Positions 42,086 to 53,010 of a DNA stretch of 64,000 bases are shown here, in pieces. Under the pieces are notes generated by a model, which saw only the letters and a list, made by a program, of their open reading frames with translations, was not told where the DNA came from and searched no databases. The DNA comes from Micrasema longulum. Its lineage: Eukaryota; Arthropoda; Insecta; Trichoptera; Brachycentridae. How positions within the stretch are numbered: the first letter of the stretch is position 1; the number at the start of each line of letters is the position of its first letter. The stretch spans positions 1-64,000 of the forward strand of contig JAGVSM010004544.1 of NCBI GenBank assembly GCA_022494885.1, read 5' to 3'. A program made the position numbers and the translations under genes.

Positions 42086-42300
42086 CAGGCGCCGTGGCGC
42101 AGTTGGTTAGACGGCCAACTGTGAAACTGGCGTCGCGGGTTCGATTTCCGCCAGTTGCAAGTAAATAATCCAAGAAAGATTTTTCTCTATTGGTCTGGGT
42201 GTTGTGGTGTATTTTCGTTACCACCTTCCATATCCCCTCTATCCCACCTGCTGACAAGCCTCAAAATAGAGGCTTAGCGGGTTATTCCTCAAAAATACAG
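42086..42300 (+). repeat. SINE family 4, tRNA-His-like head
   Basis: GCGCCGTGGCGCAGTTGG and GTTAGACGGCCAACTGTG, then GCGGGTTCGATTTCCGCC, give A- and B-boxes with a GTG anticodon region suggesting a tRNA-His origin. The acceptor stem is not closed by the 3' side. The 140-base body (CTGGGTGTTGTGGTG, CCACCTGCTGACAAGCC) follows. Only one copy in the window. Confidence 0.6.
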
Positions 42301-43159
42301 ATTTATATAGAATAACAAAAATGCTCAATTTAGATGAATAAATTTACACGGAAAAGGTAAAGATGATATTTAAGATAAAAAAGTATAAAATAATGACAAA
42401 TATTAAATTTAATTTTGACTACAATATACACCAAAGAAACACAAGAGCGTCAAATAATTTAACTTGCGAACAAACTAGGACTAACAAAAAAAGAAACAGT
42501 TTTGTGTATATTGCAATAAAGTTCTACAAATTTAATTTCTAATGACCTAAAACATATACAAAACATATACGTACTTAAAAAACACCTAAATAAAACAGTT
42601 CTTACAGCCCGTGTGACAAGTGATATGTGATGATATTTTATCGACTTTCTATTAAAATTATTGAGTCATAATATATTATATCCCCTCATGTCAGCACTTT
42701 TGCTGATTGGGAATATTTCGTGCAAATAAAATAGGTAATGTAATGTTTTATGTAAAGTTAAAACGATGTTTTTTTTTCATTTATACATAAATTTAGTCTA
42801 AAATAAATGTAAACAACATTGGAGAAATTTCGTATTGTTATTTCTCTCGGGAGTAGCGAAGGCGGCGGCCAGTGGGCGGGCAGTCCAGAATAACTGATTG
42901 CAAATTGGGCGGAAGCCTGTGTCATGAATGCCTATCGAATTGATCAATGATCATTGCTTATTGCTTGGAGCTTGGGTCTCCCTTCTGTATTCATGGTCGC
43001 CACTACAGCACAGCTACTGGAGATCTTGAATATTTTATATTTCACCGAGAATTCATCCAGTCGCTTCTTTAATATTTTTAGTTTTTAACTTAAGTTTCTA
43101 TTTGGCTTCTACAGATGAAAGCAAAGAATGTTTTTTTAAAACAAAATTAATATTTGCGT

Positions 43160-43430
43160 TCTTATGATTTAATATATTAATCATTTTTTTTTTTTAAAAC
43201 ATTAAAAAATCAAATGGTTGGCTTAATTATGCAGAGCGTAGAGCTAGCTAACCTCTCCGCATTCCTGTTTTTTCAATCGGTTTTTTTAATGTTTTTTTTT
43301 TAGTTTTGAAACGCTACTAAATTGTATTTTTAAATATCCCAATATGTCGTCGTGCCATACCGAACATCGCGGTTTCGGATGTGACGGGGTTTACCATACA
43401 CGCTGTATACATTATACAAGTGATAGAGAA
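43160..43430. mobile_element. Foldback MITE F3, diverged copy
   Basis: AAAATCAAATGGTTGGCTTA, then GCTAGCTAACCTCTCCGCA, TAAATATCCCAATATGTCG, ATCGCGGTTTCGGATGTGAC and GGGGTTTACCATACACGC. This is the right side of 38750-38900 with many changes. The left terminal part is lost. Confidence 0.6.
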
Positions 43431-43519
43431 AAAGGCGACATCGACAAGATCATTCATTTAACATTAAGGAAGAGAGGGAACGACATTGAACTAGGTGGAA
43501 ATGAAGGAGAGGAGAAATG

Positions 43520-43610
43520 GTTACAGTTGAATTTGATTCAGTAATCGCTTGAAAGAAGACAACATGTTTTCAAAGAAATCAAAACTGGGATATTTGTTGG
43601 CAGACCTAAT
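43520..43610 (+). repeat. Interspersed repeat P, fragment
   Basis: TTTGATTCAGTAATCGCTTG, AAAGAAGACAACATGTTTTC and ATATTTGTTGGCAGACC match 36090-36125 joined to 36505-36550, so an internal deletion relative to copy 2 is visible. Confidence 0.55.
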
Positions 43611-43690
43611 AAGCGAGACGGAGTTAAAACCATAATAAATAGTAAAATAAAATTTGTCTTAGGCTTCTTGTCGGGATATGATATGTCAAC

Positions 43691-43868
43691 GGCGGCCTCC
43701 GTGGTGTAGTGGTCAAGACGCTTGACTCACGCACGGAAGGTTCCGGGTTCGATTCCCGGTGAGAACTCAAAAATTAAAAATGTGATTTTTCTCAAGCCTG
43801 GTTGTTCTGTAATGCAATTCACCACTGTAATTGGGCATCCTGGCCTGTTGTGGTGCAAAAAAAAAATG
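43691..43868 (+). repeat. SINE family 1 (tRNA-Val-like), plus copy
   Basis: Head GGCCTCCGTGGTGTAGTGG, then TTGACTCACGCACGGAAGG with a CAC anticodon region, and GGGTTCGATTCCCGGTGAG. Body TGTGATTTTTCTCAAGCCTGG and GGCCTGTTGTGGTGC, then poly(A). Nearly identical to 54139-54302 and 58136-58302. The head closely follows tRNA-Val, but the acceptor arm is not paired. Confidence 0.85.
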
Positions 43869-44082
43869 AGTAAATGAGTAAAACAATTATTCTTTTCTCA
43901 CTTAAACTTCTTATTTATTTTTTATTTTTTTGTCACATTTAATGTTTATATCTTTTTAATTTATGAAAACTTAATTGGTCTTTTTATGTTAAGAAATTGT
44001 TGTTTTTAATACCTATTTTGTATGACTGTATGTTTTCTGAATAAAATAAAATAAATAAATAAATATTTAATTTCAAGCGGTC

Positions 44083-44192
44083 ACAATTCCTCCACGGACT
44101 GGCGGCGGACTTCTTTGAAGCTGGATTCCAAAAGTGGATTAGTTTTCAACAAAAATGCGTTGAAAAATCTGGTGCTTATGTTGAAAAATAGT
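44083..44192 (+). mobile_element. mariner/Tc1-like transposase C-terminal remnant
   Basis: Encodes ADFFEAGFQKWISFQQKCVE, then KSGAYVEK and TAG. This matches the ending of mariner-type transposases (DFY..GI.KL..RWQKCV...G.Y). The preceding catalytic part was not found; only about 35 codons remain, and no terminal inverted repeats were identified. Confidence 0.45.
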
Positions 44193-44924
44193 TAAGAAAT
44201 TAAGCTTTCCAATGATGTATTTTTCAGTTCAAATAAAAATTGCCTTAAACCTGAAAAAATATTGAGAACCTCATTTTTTACACAACCCTCATATTATCGA
44301 AATTGACCAATAAATGACCCCAAATATTAAGTACGCGTTCCTTACTTCATGAACATTAAAAATAGTTCCCATTTATATTTTAAATAGACTTCTGTGATAA
44401 AAAGTGCCCACTTCAAAGCTTCAAAGTGATTATAAACTCCAATAAATCACAATTAAAGCAAAGATGCTCTTGTATGTTAATTAGGCAACATCTAGTCAGT
44501 CTAGCCGCTCGTTTTCAAAACTGACAATTATGTCGGAATTTAATTCAACTTCAAAATTTACGTATTTTTCTATTATGTTTTTTATAGGCTTTTAAGAAAA
44601 AAAGTTCCAACCTTCAGAACGATTACATTTTTTAATAAATCGTAATTAAAGGAAAAATTGTTCGGGGAACAAAATTTTTGTCACTTTTAATGTGTAGATA
44701 AACGTATCGAGGGGTTCTGGACCCGTCGGTACAAACCGATGTACTTACGTTAAAACTTAATGGCGGGGGGATCGGTAATGTATCTTCGTAATCGGTCGGG
44801 AGAATTTATCTTCAACTATACCGTCATCTCACGGTGAAGGTGTGACGTCCTTATCTTCCCATCATAATCGAGGCCCTGTAGTTCGGGCGTATCAAATAGT
44901 GAATTAAGGATTTATTTAAGATAG

Positions 44925-45170
44925 TTTCTAGCTCGGATGCAGAAAACGAGGAAGACCGAGAAAGACATGGCACGATCAAGTCCATCAAATACTCGAAGAT
45001 GGACATGTCAAAAGTAGGAATAATCGGCGTGCGTGCAAAAGAAGATGTATGAATGTAGAGGAAGCGAGGTCTGTATGCCAAGATAGAGTGTTATGGCGTT
45101 CTATCCTCTCTGCCTACCCCTACGGAGAAACGGCGTGATGGTTTGTTGTTGTTGTGTTGTTGTTCTAGCT
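44925..45170 (+). mobile_element. LINE family T (RTE-like), 3' end with (TTG)n tail
   Basis: From GGATGCAGAAAACGAGGAAG to the tail TTTGTTGTTGTTG it is nearly identical to 55861-56090 (a handful of differences by eye, such as GCGTGCAAAAGAAG for GCGTGCATGAGAAG). This implies a recent shared source. Heavily 5' truncated. Confidence 0.85.
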
Positions 45171-45229
45171 CACTGTATTATGCATATTTGCTTCTGGATA
45201 AGCCCAACGACATCCGACCTATCTTTCTT

Positions 45230-45510
45230 GAACTTATGGTCATCGAGTTTTATAGTATAACCATGTCGACGCATATGTTTTCGATATTGTGCTGGATTCT
45301 GGGTACTCGCACCCGCGCGGCTATAATGACAGGACAGCAGTCATCCTCTCCGTCTCCCTCGCATCCTCCTCCCGAGCACGTCCCACAGTGCGGCAGACAG
45401 GATACGCGGGATGCGCGTACGTTGGCCGCGCACTTGGAATTATTCTCAACACATTGGTTACGGCTCCTGTAATGTGATGAGAACGATTTGTCCAGGGTTT
45501 GCACGGGAAG
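45230..45510. other. Unassigned GC-rich island
   Basis: Short GC-rich island with CTCCCGAGCACGTCCCACAG and GGATACGCGGGATGCGCG. Open frames cross it in several frames on both strands, as expected from composition, and none shows a known domain. It directly follows the family T LINE tail. It could be a decayed element, an exon of unknown kind or a regulatory CpG patch. Confidence 0.25.
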
Positions 45511-45664
45511 CGGGATGTGTCGAGTATTTATTGTATTGCAAAACATTAAATATATAGCATTATTTATTTATTTATTTGTTAACACAATGAGGAAGTTCAG
45601 TGTTATTTTTGTTTTTATTTCTTTTGTTAAAAGACTATTAAAACTAAGCCAAAAAAAAATATAT

Positions 45665-45965
45665 TTTTTTTAAAGTTTTGTATTTCTGAAATAACTCCGC
45701 GTTTGACGCCAGCGGTTCTCTTTTAGTTTTCCAAGCAAACCGGTTATCCTTCACAGCTCTCGTATCATTGGTTGGTTCATATGAACTAGTGACGTCGTTC
45801 AAAGTAGTGCGTTTTTATGTAAGTATTTTTTTATTATTTTTTTCGTACATTATCTAGAAACTTTGCCGTACAATTTAAAGCTCTAATTTTTACCGCGCGC
45901 AAAAAAAAACATTTTTTGTATCCAATTTCCCGTAGGGCTGAAGTTCCTCATTAAAAGTAATGTAA
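45665..45965 (+). repeat. Interspersed repeat C, copy 2
   Basis: TTTTGTATTTCTGAAATAAC, TTGGTTGGTTCATATGAAC, GTGACGTCGTTCAAAGTAG and GTAGGGCTGAAGTTCCTCA. Direct-orientation relative of 46985-47290, about 1.0 kb away. Confidence 0.75.
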
Positions 45966-46984
45966 GTAAATGAAATAATTAAGTTTCTAATAAAAAAGTT
46001 TAACATCCACATTTCCTCAACTCTTTCGTTCCACGTGAGCAAATGCTGAGAAGTTCCTGATTAGCCCACATTAATATATCCCTCCCGATCCCAATAGTTT
46101 AGATAAATTTTAAGATATTTAATTGCAGAAAAATCCACTTTTAGCAAGAAAATCCACTTTTAAGCATGGTAAATAATAAAGCAACTCCCATATATAAAAA
46201 AATATTTTAAAAATTCGTTCGTTGACTTTTGTGAAGTAAACGAGCTGAAACCTTTATCATGTGGGTGAGATTCATCCGGCTGAATTAAGTCAATTTTTCA
46301 AATTTGAAAAAAATATTTAAAGATTATTCTTTTTGACCCTCACCTTACCGCCTAATCATTTTCAAATATTGATGCTATATTTTTTCATTGTAGTTTTTTT
46401 TATTCCGTGATGAAAAATAAGTATTATGTTTTACTTCTCACCTCTCTGGCTATCTCTGTGCAAAAAAATACGTTAAGCGGTCGCTCCGTTGAGACGTGAA
46501 GGAAACAAAAAAATACACTTTCGCATTTATAATAGTATGGATAAACATAGAGCAGGCGGGGTATGAGACAATAAAAAAATATGGCTCAGAAATCTAAGGC
46601 AGTGGTTCGGTGTACCGGATTAGACTTGGCCCGGATCGTGACGAGTTCAGAATGATGATCGCCAACTTCTGGTAGGAGTGGCAAAGGAAGAAGAAAAAGA
46701 GTTGGCCGAACACCTCAATGGTGATACGCAATTACTTAAAAAAATACCTCTATGATATTTACTCAAGTGTATTAAAATTACTTTTAATTTTAAAATCTTT
46801 AAGGCAACCCTAAAACATCATGTGTTTGGAATTCAGCATATGCACTCACGGAACTCGTCTGATCAAAACATTGACTGCAGAATAAAAATACCGCCACACT
46901 ATATCCTGTCCTACTATTTACATGTACAAAGTACTACAGGAACCTACCTACTTAATGCCCCTATTATACGGATCAGATTATGAC

Positions 46985-47290
46985 TCTTGATGGATGTTTT
47001 GTATTTCTGAAATTACTCCGCGTGTGATGTTTCAAGTTCTCTACCACTTCTCGGTCAGTTCTGCCGATAAATCCGTTGTCTTACCGTAAACTGGAAATCT
47101 TTCACAACTCTCTTATCATCGGTTGGTTCATATGAACTTGCGACGTCGTTCAAAGTAGGTGTTTTTTTTATTTATTTCTTTTTTGTACATTTTCGAGTAC
47201 AACTTCTACAATTTATTTTTACCTCGCGTAAGGAAACATGGTTTGTATCCAATTTCCAGTAGGGCTGAAGTTTCTCATTGGTAGAGCAAT
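46985..47290 (+). repeat. Interspersed repeat C, copy 3
   Basis: TTTTGTATTTCTGAAATTAC, TCGGTTGGTTCATATGAAC, GCGACGTCGTTCAAAGTAG and GTAGGGCTGAAGTTTCTCA. It retains the TTCTGCCGATAAATCCG block that links it to 6775-6965. Confidence 0.75.
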
Positions 47291-47388
47291 CGGGCAGGTG
47301 AACATGACCACTTTGGGAATCGACATCTTTCACATTAATTAGACTATGTTTAAGTGGCAATACTCTCGCTATTGGAGAGTATTATTAT

Positions 47389-47575
47389 TATAGATAACTT
47401 ATATAGAACCATTTTCGTAATTTAATACCTCAAAGGCGCTTTACAAAGTGATTATATATAGATATAAATTTGATTTAAAATTTTTAATTTAAGAAAAAAA
47501 AACAATTTACTTTGTCACCACATGCTAAGGATTTATTCAAAAAATTATGCCTTCATAAAATCGAGCCATTACTCG
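47389..47575 (-). mobile_element. CR1/L2-like LINE 3' UTR
   Basis: ATAGAACCATTTTCGTAATTT, ACCTCAAAGGCGCTTTACAA and GTCACCACATGCTAAGGATT match 4395-4540. No coding part remains. Confidence 0.7.
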
Positions 47576-47754
47576 AGAGGTGCTGGTCTGATATTTATGT
47601 TGTCTCAATTTAAGGTTCTTATTTTTTTTGTTTTATTTACTACATATTTACTTTAACTCTTTAAGTGTTATTTTGGTCTAATAAAAAAAAATTGTCATTC
47701 TGTAAAGACTATGCTGATAGAATCCAGTAAGAATCTAAACCACAAATTTTCTGA

Positions 47755-47975
47755 TTCGTGATTTCATTTTTTCATCCAGCGGTGCTTGGGGCACTGCACT
47801 CGAATACCGACTGCAGCGTATATGTATCGTTTTTGTTACATGGATGGTAAGGTGATCAGTCTTACGCTTCAGAACTACCTTTAAAACCAATATTTCGCAT
47901 CCACCCCCTGTCAGGAATCGAACCTAAGACCTCAAGATTGGTAAGCGAACGTGCCAACCTCTACCCTACGAGGCA
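47755..47975 (-). repeat. SINE family 3, minus copy with tRNA-like head
   Basis: The body GCGGTGCTTGGGGCACTGCA and GATGGTAAGGTGATCAGTC is followed by the head TCAGGAATCGAACCTAAGACC, as at 27795-27865. Confidence 0.7.
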
Positions 47976-48439
47976 GACTTATCTTCAACAATCCGCGTTT
48001 ATTTCGTATTACGTATTGCGCATGCACAGACATATTTTGAGTCAGAAAATGAACCGTGTAATGCATGAAGTTAAAATTTACAAAATTAACTTCTCTCGCC
48101 CAGAATTCTATTCAGATTTCTGATCAATTTTTTGTTCAGTTTTCTTATCCGTGTAATCCGGACTTTAGTGTCGGGAGTCAGGATCAAAGGACGGGATCCC
48201 TTCTAACTAATGTTTTGTATCATCTGATAGTCTGGGGTCGGAGTTCCGAGATGATATGAGATCTCAACTGATATCGGACTTCTTTCGTTTTTCGTACCCT
48301 CAATTTTTAAATTTGACTGTCTAAACGTTCTTGAGGTGGTTTTTCACGAAAATGGCGCTGTACAAATTAGGCGAAATATATTATTTGTTCGCCTCGCGGT
48401 ATATTGGGTTAGCGTATCAGCGTTGCCAACCTCTTAAAG

Positions 48440-48635
48440 AAATAAATATTTTTTTAAATAAATATAAGCGTTCTTATAATTTACCCAGATATATCAATTT
48501 TGGTGGCCATTTTCAACGAGTTGTAAATAACTCACTATTAGAAAATGGAAATCAAGTTGGGGTAGAAAGGGGTTCGAACTTTGGACCTCTGATCCGTGAG
48601 TCCGCAACACTAGCCACGGGATTACAACCGGATTC
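48440..48635 (-). repeat. SINE family 2, minus copy
   Basis: GGTGGCCATTTTCAACGAG, TTGTAAATAACTCACTATTAG and the head CTTTGGACCTCTGATCCGTG, then TAGCCACGGGATTACAACC, match the reverse of 28380-28545. Confidence 0.75.
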
Positions 48636-48639
48636 ACGA

Positions 48640-49110
48640 GTTAAAATCGGTAGATTCTGAAAAATAAATCGGTAGATTCGTTATCAGCTAGAACAGTTCC
48701 ACGAAAATGGATTAAGCTGTCATTTGTGACGAGCCACGATGTCAAAAACTGTTATTTAAGAAACATTTCCACTCTTTTTTTATGGGTAAGGGGGTGTCCA
48801 CAATTTTTGCCACACTGCTCTGAAAACTGTTTTAACTGTTTTTCTAGGAAACAGTTTCACTTTGCCGCCCTGATCTTTTTCTTCTGATTCGGCATCTGAA
48901 AACTGTTTTTTCACGAAACAGTTTCGCATATTAAAAAACCTGGGTGAGCGGCGGGGAGAGAAAGTGGCTGCTGTTATGTCATCAAAATTGCCAATCATTA
49001 AAAATGTTTAAAAAACCGGTAGAATTTCCGTCGAATTCGGTAGATCGATAAATTGTTCCGAAAATCTGTAGATCTACCGAAAAATCGGTAGAGTTGGCAA
49101 TATGACCTCG
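48640..49110. promoter_or_regulatory. Cluster of AAACNGTTT and CGGTAGA motifs
   Basis: AAACTGTT/AACAGTTT-type words recur in inverted pairs at about 48822-48859 and 48898-48925, with a weaker one at 48743-48770. The word CGGTAGA recurs at both edges (about 48650, 48674, 49016, 49038 and 49085). No protein domain explains it, although a 72-codon minus frame crosses it. It could be a homotypic binding-site cluster or a decayed tandem repeat. Confidence 0.3.
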
Positions 49111-49254
49111 AATTCAATTAAAAACTCTAAAGTTTAAAGTCTAAACTAATTATCTTGCCTGTATGTACCAAATTATTGAGATGTCTTGCAATTATTCTAC
49201 GTAGCATTTACGTTCAGAAATAATAATATTGTAAATTACAATAGTATAATTCAT

Positions 49255-49430
49255 TGGATTGCGAAAAAGGGGGAGTAAATTTTTCACCGACTGGGATTAA
49301 ATTGATTGGACATGCTAAATCTGCCAAAATGATTATAAAACATTTTTAAATCTTTGAAATTCTTGTTGTGTCTAAATGTCTGAGGAGGACCTATAAAAGG
49401 GCTACGGATAGTAGCGAGAAGTTTTATTTA
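49255..49430 (-). repeat. Interspersed repeat P, inverted fragment
   Basis: TCACCGACTGGGATTAAATTG, ATTGGACATGCTAAATCTGCC and GACCTATAAAAGGGCTACGG are the reverse complement of 36140-36290. Confidence 0.65.
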
Positions 49431-49920
49431 TTTAACTTTTTGTACATAATGTTATTTGTACATTGGCGGGCTTATTGCCAAATGGCAATTTCTTCCAACC
49501 ATCCAAGCTTTATTCGGTATATTATGTTTTTTTAATCAGTAGTGTAAAAGCATGTAGGCAAACCGACCGCGATGGAACAAAAATTCAACCGGATATGGAG
49601 TCAAATACTATTTAAAAACATTGCATGCAAACTTTTTCAATTTTAAGATATTTTAGATCTGTCGAAAAATCGATGCGTTTTGTTTACTCAAATTTTTCAT
49701 TTAAAAAATTTAATAATATTCTATGAAATTTGGAGCTACGAGAATGTGTCACTTGCATTTCGTATAATTGTACACAATTTCTTAGGATTTCTAGTTGGCT
49801 ATATCGATTCCTTTGTCGATAGTAATTCACGATTGCAAGGCTGATCAAACATGATTTTTATTGCGATTAATTATTTTTTTCAAATCGTTATTTTTTCAAT
49901 CAGTAAACAGGGTCAATCAA

Positions 49921-49998
49921 ACAATTTACAACTCGTTGAAAATGACTTTAAAAAATCAAGTATTGTGGCAAATCATGAAAACGCAAATATTTATTTCT
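49921..49998 (+). repeat. SINE family 2, 3' tail fragment
   Basis: ACAATTTACAACTCGTTGAAA, then CAAATCATGAAAACGCAAAT, match 28465-28545 without the tRNA-like head. Confidence 0.55.
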
Positions 49999-50544
49999 AT
50001 AAAAATACTTTATTTTGTCAAATATGTACATTTGACAAATCAGAAAATAACAATGAGTGCCAAAAAATTTGTTTTTTAATGTAAAATAAATAATAACCAA
50101 TAACCACAAATACTTTTTGGCGATAAAAATAATATTAAAATTAATTATGTGTATTTTTGTTATTTAAAAATATGCGTATCTCTAATTAATGTTTAAAGAG
50201 ATAGTTTATACCGTTGAATCCGCTAGAAGTGTAAAACGTTTTCGAAAAATATTATTCGGAAATGAGAGGTTATTAGAGCTGATAAACCATCTATTCTTAT
50301 GCAGAATGTTGAGAATCATATTGATTTTGTGTCATTTTCCATTACTATGTCCCCGTCTCCTTCACTGATAGAACGACCAGAAATATCTAGTAAGTTCTCG
50401 AGGCCAGAAGGTTAAAATTATCTAGGTCGGGCAACTTTTGCACTATACTAGAAGCCGCTGCCTTGAAATCATGGATGATCGACTATTGTGGATGTAATCA
50501 TAATCAAAAAGTTAGCTATTTGCATGAGTCATATTTTGACATAC

Positions 50545-50725
50545 TACTCTTTTTAGTATTTATCAACTTTATGCAAATTGTTAAAATAATGTAATAATCA
50601 TACCAATATAAAAACACAGTATATCGTTTATGTCGTTTCTAAGCATAAAACCAGTACGTGTCATAGATTATCTACACTGTGTTTTTGCTTATGAATCTCT
50701 AGATAACTGTGATTATGTAATAAAT
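50545..50725. repeat. Foldback element F2
   Basis: Left arm TAGTATTTATCAACTTTATGC and AAAAACACAGTATATCG; right arm ACACTGTGTTTTTGCTTATG. Same family as 37376-37705, without the internal AT-rich insertion. Confidence 0.6.
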
Positions 50726-51514
50726 TATATTTACGTATAAGTTATTTATTTAAAAAATACTTGGTAATACTTCAAATACTTCCACTTATTTATTTTGACC
50801 AATTAGCGCTTTCATCCTCTAATGGGCATCTTCAGACTGGTGAATTTTATACAGTGTAAGGATAATTTATATAAAACGAAATATTATCTTAAGTGTAGGT
50901 ACATTTAAAAATAAGTTGAAAAATATATTTTACAATGGAATTCCATCAAGAATTGTCAATAAATCATTTAAATGAAACTGTGTGATTCCTTAAAAAACTT
51001 AAAAAAACATTATTATATATCGTTTTTCGTACTGAAATATTTGCTTTATTTTAGATGTAGCTGGTAAAGGTTAACGTGTTCGTATAATATTATATTGTGC
51101 ATTAATACCAAAAATGCCCCCAAAACTAAATTTTTTTTGGGTAAATCTACGAAAGAGAACTTGAATTTTTGGTTGGAAAATCGATATACTTGTATGCAAA
51201 TATCCTTGGATTCTGAATACAGCTCATAATGCATTCATCGTTTTACTGATCACACTTCTCACATTAAAAATATTTCGCATATAATATATACAATATCAAT
51301 TAAAAACATGTTCTGCTGTTTAGTATAACACGTTTAATTCAAAAGCATTTCAACTAATCATGAAATCCAGCGCTTTTGTTAGTTTGACACGCTATATTGT
51401 TTTTTGTTTATTGATTCAGCATTATTTCATTTGTAAGACAACTCAATGAAATTGATTTCATAGGGATTTTGTGTAATAGAGTATATAATAAGCACTTATT
51501 TGTTTATAAATTTG

Positions 51515-51600
51515 TATAAACCACTTTATTTTTTTTTTTATTACACTTCGACCGGTTTCGATGTTACTACCTCATCGTCATGTAATTATAAGTTATAAAT
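51515..51600 (-). repeat. Possible LINE 3' terminus
   Basis: CTTCGACCGGTTTCGATGTTA, then CTACCTCATCGTCATG, resembles the GACCGGTTTCG...ATCATC block common at ends of insect retroelements. No coding part is present. Confidence 0.3.
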
Positions 51601-52214
51601 TATGTAATTATAAGTTAGTTAAATTCCCCAGGGAGTTGAATCCAGTCCTTGTCTACAAAAATTTGGACAAACTCAAAATATTGTTGTTAACTATTTATAC
51701 TGTTAATATGTATTTTATTGCTATGTAATTATCCTTTATTTTTTTAATACTCTGTCATGAGTAATTGATTTGTATAATACAATTGACATATTCTGGATAT
51801 TTTTTTAGCGTCATTTTTTTTAACGAAACTTAACAATACTCTGAAATAATAAGAATTTTAGGTAGCAATCAAATTTCACATGCTAATATAATAGTAATAA
51901 ATTTCGCAAATTAAACAAAATTAGCAAAATTAGCCATTATTGTGTACTTTTCTATAAATACTACAATATAGTATCGCATGCCTCCCCCCTCCTAAAGTAC
52001 CCACCGTACTCTAGATCTAGATACGAAAATACCCACAATGTCACGTGACATAACACCTTAAGTAAACAACGTACATCGCGGTCACGCCTCCACTAGACAA
52101 CGAGAATTCTTCAAATATTTATATTTAGACAAAGTTTCGAAAGAATCATTGAACAATGAAACCAAAAATAGCGGCCTTAAGATTATATACGGTAGCAGAG
52201 CGATTTGATGAATC

Positions 52215-52352
52215 TAATTATTCTGTAACTCTCGCAGACGCCTCCCCGAGGACAAAAGACAAATGCATATCGACTGATTATGCCTAACTAAAATTGACAA
52301 AATCGAGGTCTCGCATTCCCGTTTTCCTCGCCCCAAAACTGCACCGATTTTA
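52215..52352 (-). repeat. Interspersed repeat A, minus copy (3' part)
   Basis: CAGACGCCTCCCCGAGGAC, GACTGATTATGCCTAACTA and CGAGGTCTCGCATTCCCG are the reverse of 31340-31411 and 10560-10690. A matching 5' part of the same family lies at 52900-53010 on the same strand, so the element may be split by 52353-52899, which contains repeat D. Confidence 0.6.
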
Positions 52353-52664
52353 TTATTTTTTTAAAGAAAAAGTATCGGAAAGAAATTTACTATGTCAGCA
52401 CGTTTTACTTTTTCCAAAAATAGTTTTTCTAAATATTTATTTTTATTTTTTATACAAATAAAAATACAATATTACAACTAAATACAATTTTTTACATCAA
52501 TCAAATACATATATTATCGTTAACGTTTCCCATTACGTAAAAGAAATAAAAAATTCTTGTGTACATAATGGGGAGTGACGTCTTACAATAGATTATTTTA
52601 TTTTAATTAATAATATTTTTAGAATAACATAAATAAATTACAAAAAAGATATTAACGATTAGTT

Positions 52665-52772
52665 ATTTATTAACGGGCATTGTCCATTTATACAATTTAT
52701 AGGGTTTTAATATTACAATAAAATAATAGTTAAAAACATTTTTAAAAAATAAAAGAAGCATTGACAAACATG
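52665..52772 (-). repeat. Interspersed repeat D, minus copy
   Basis: GGGCATTGTCCATTTATAC, AATTTATAGGGTTTTAATAT and AGAAGCATTGACAAACATG are the reverse complement of 26195-26310. Confidence 0.7.
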
Positions 52773-52899
52773 TTATGTTTCTTCACCGTGCGTCCGAAGA
52801 CGACGGATGAAGCTTTTAAGGGTATTTTTATGGTTTTATCTCATATAAATACCATTTATCAAATAAAACAAGACGACTGAGTCATGCCGATGCGTATAA

Positions 52900-53010
52900 A
52901 AAAAAACATTGCTGTAGTGCCATAATCCAGGGAGAAAATACGGGAATTCGTTTTTATGAAAACAAGTCAGGCTACGTATCCTCTTAATCTCCAAGATTTT
53001 ACCTGAATGG
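52900..53010 (-). repeat. Interspersed repeat A, minus copy (5' part)
   Basis: TGCCATAATCCAGGGAGAAAA, AGTCAGGCTACGTATCCTC and TTAATCTCCAAG are the reverse complement of 3780-3850. Confidence 0.55.

Noticed and set aside
42086..42160. Working tRNA-His gene
   Set aside because: Head-like A/B boxes only; no closed acceptor stem and the anticodon stem is irregular, so a SINE origin is preferred.
43691..43765. Working tRNA-Val gene
   Set aside because: A- and B-boxes are present, but the acceptor stem does not pair and the sequence continues into a repeated SINE body.
46557..46760. Possible further reverse-transcriptase remnant
   Set aside because: A few residues (GPDRDEF-like) recall insect retroelement ends, but the frame is too broken to support a call.
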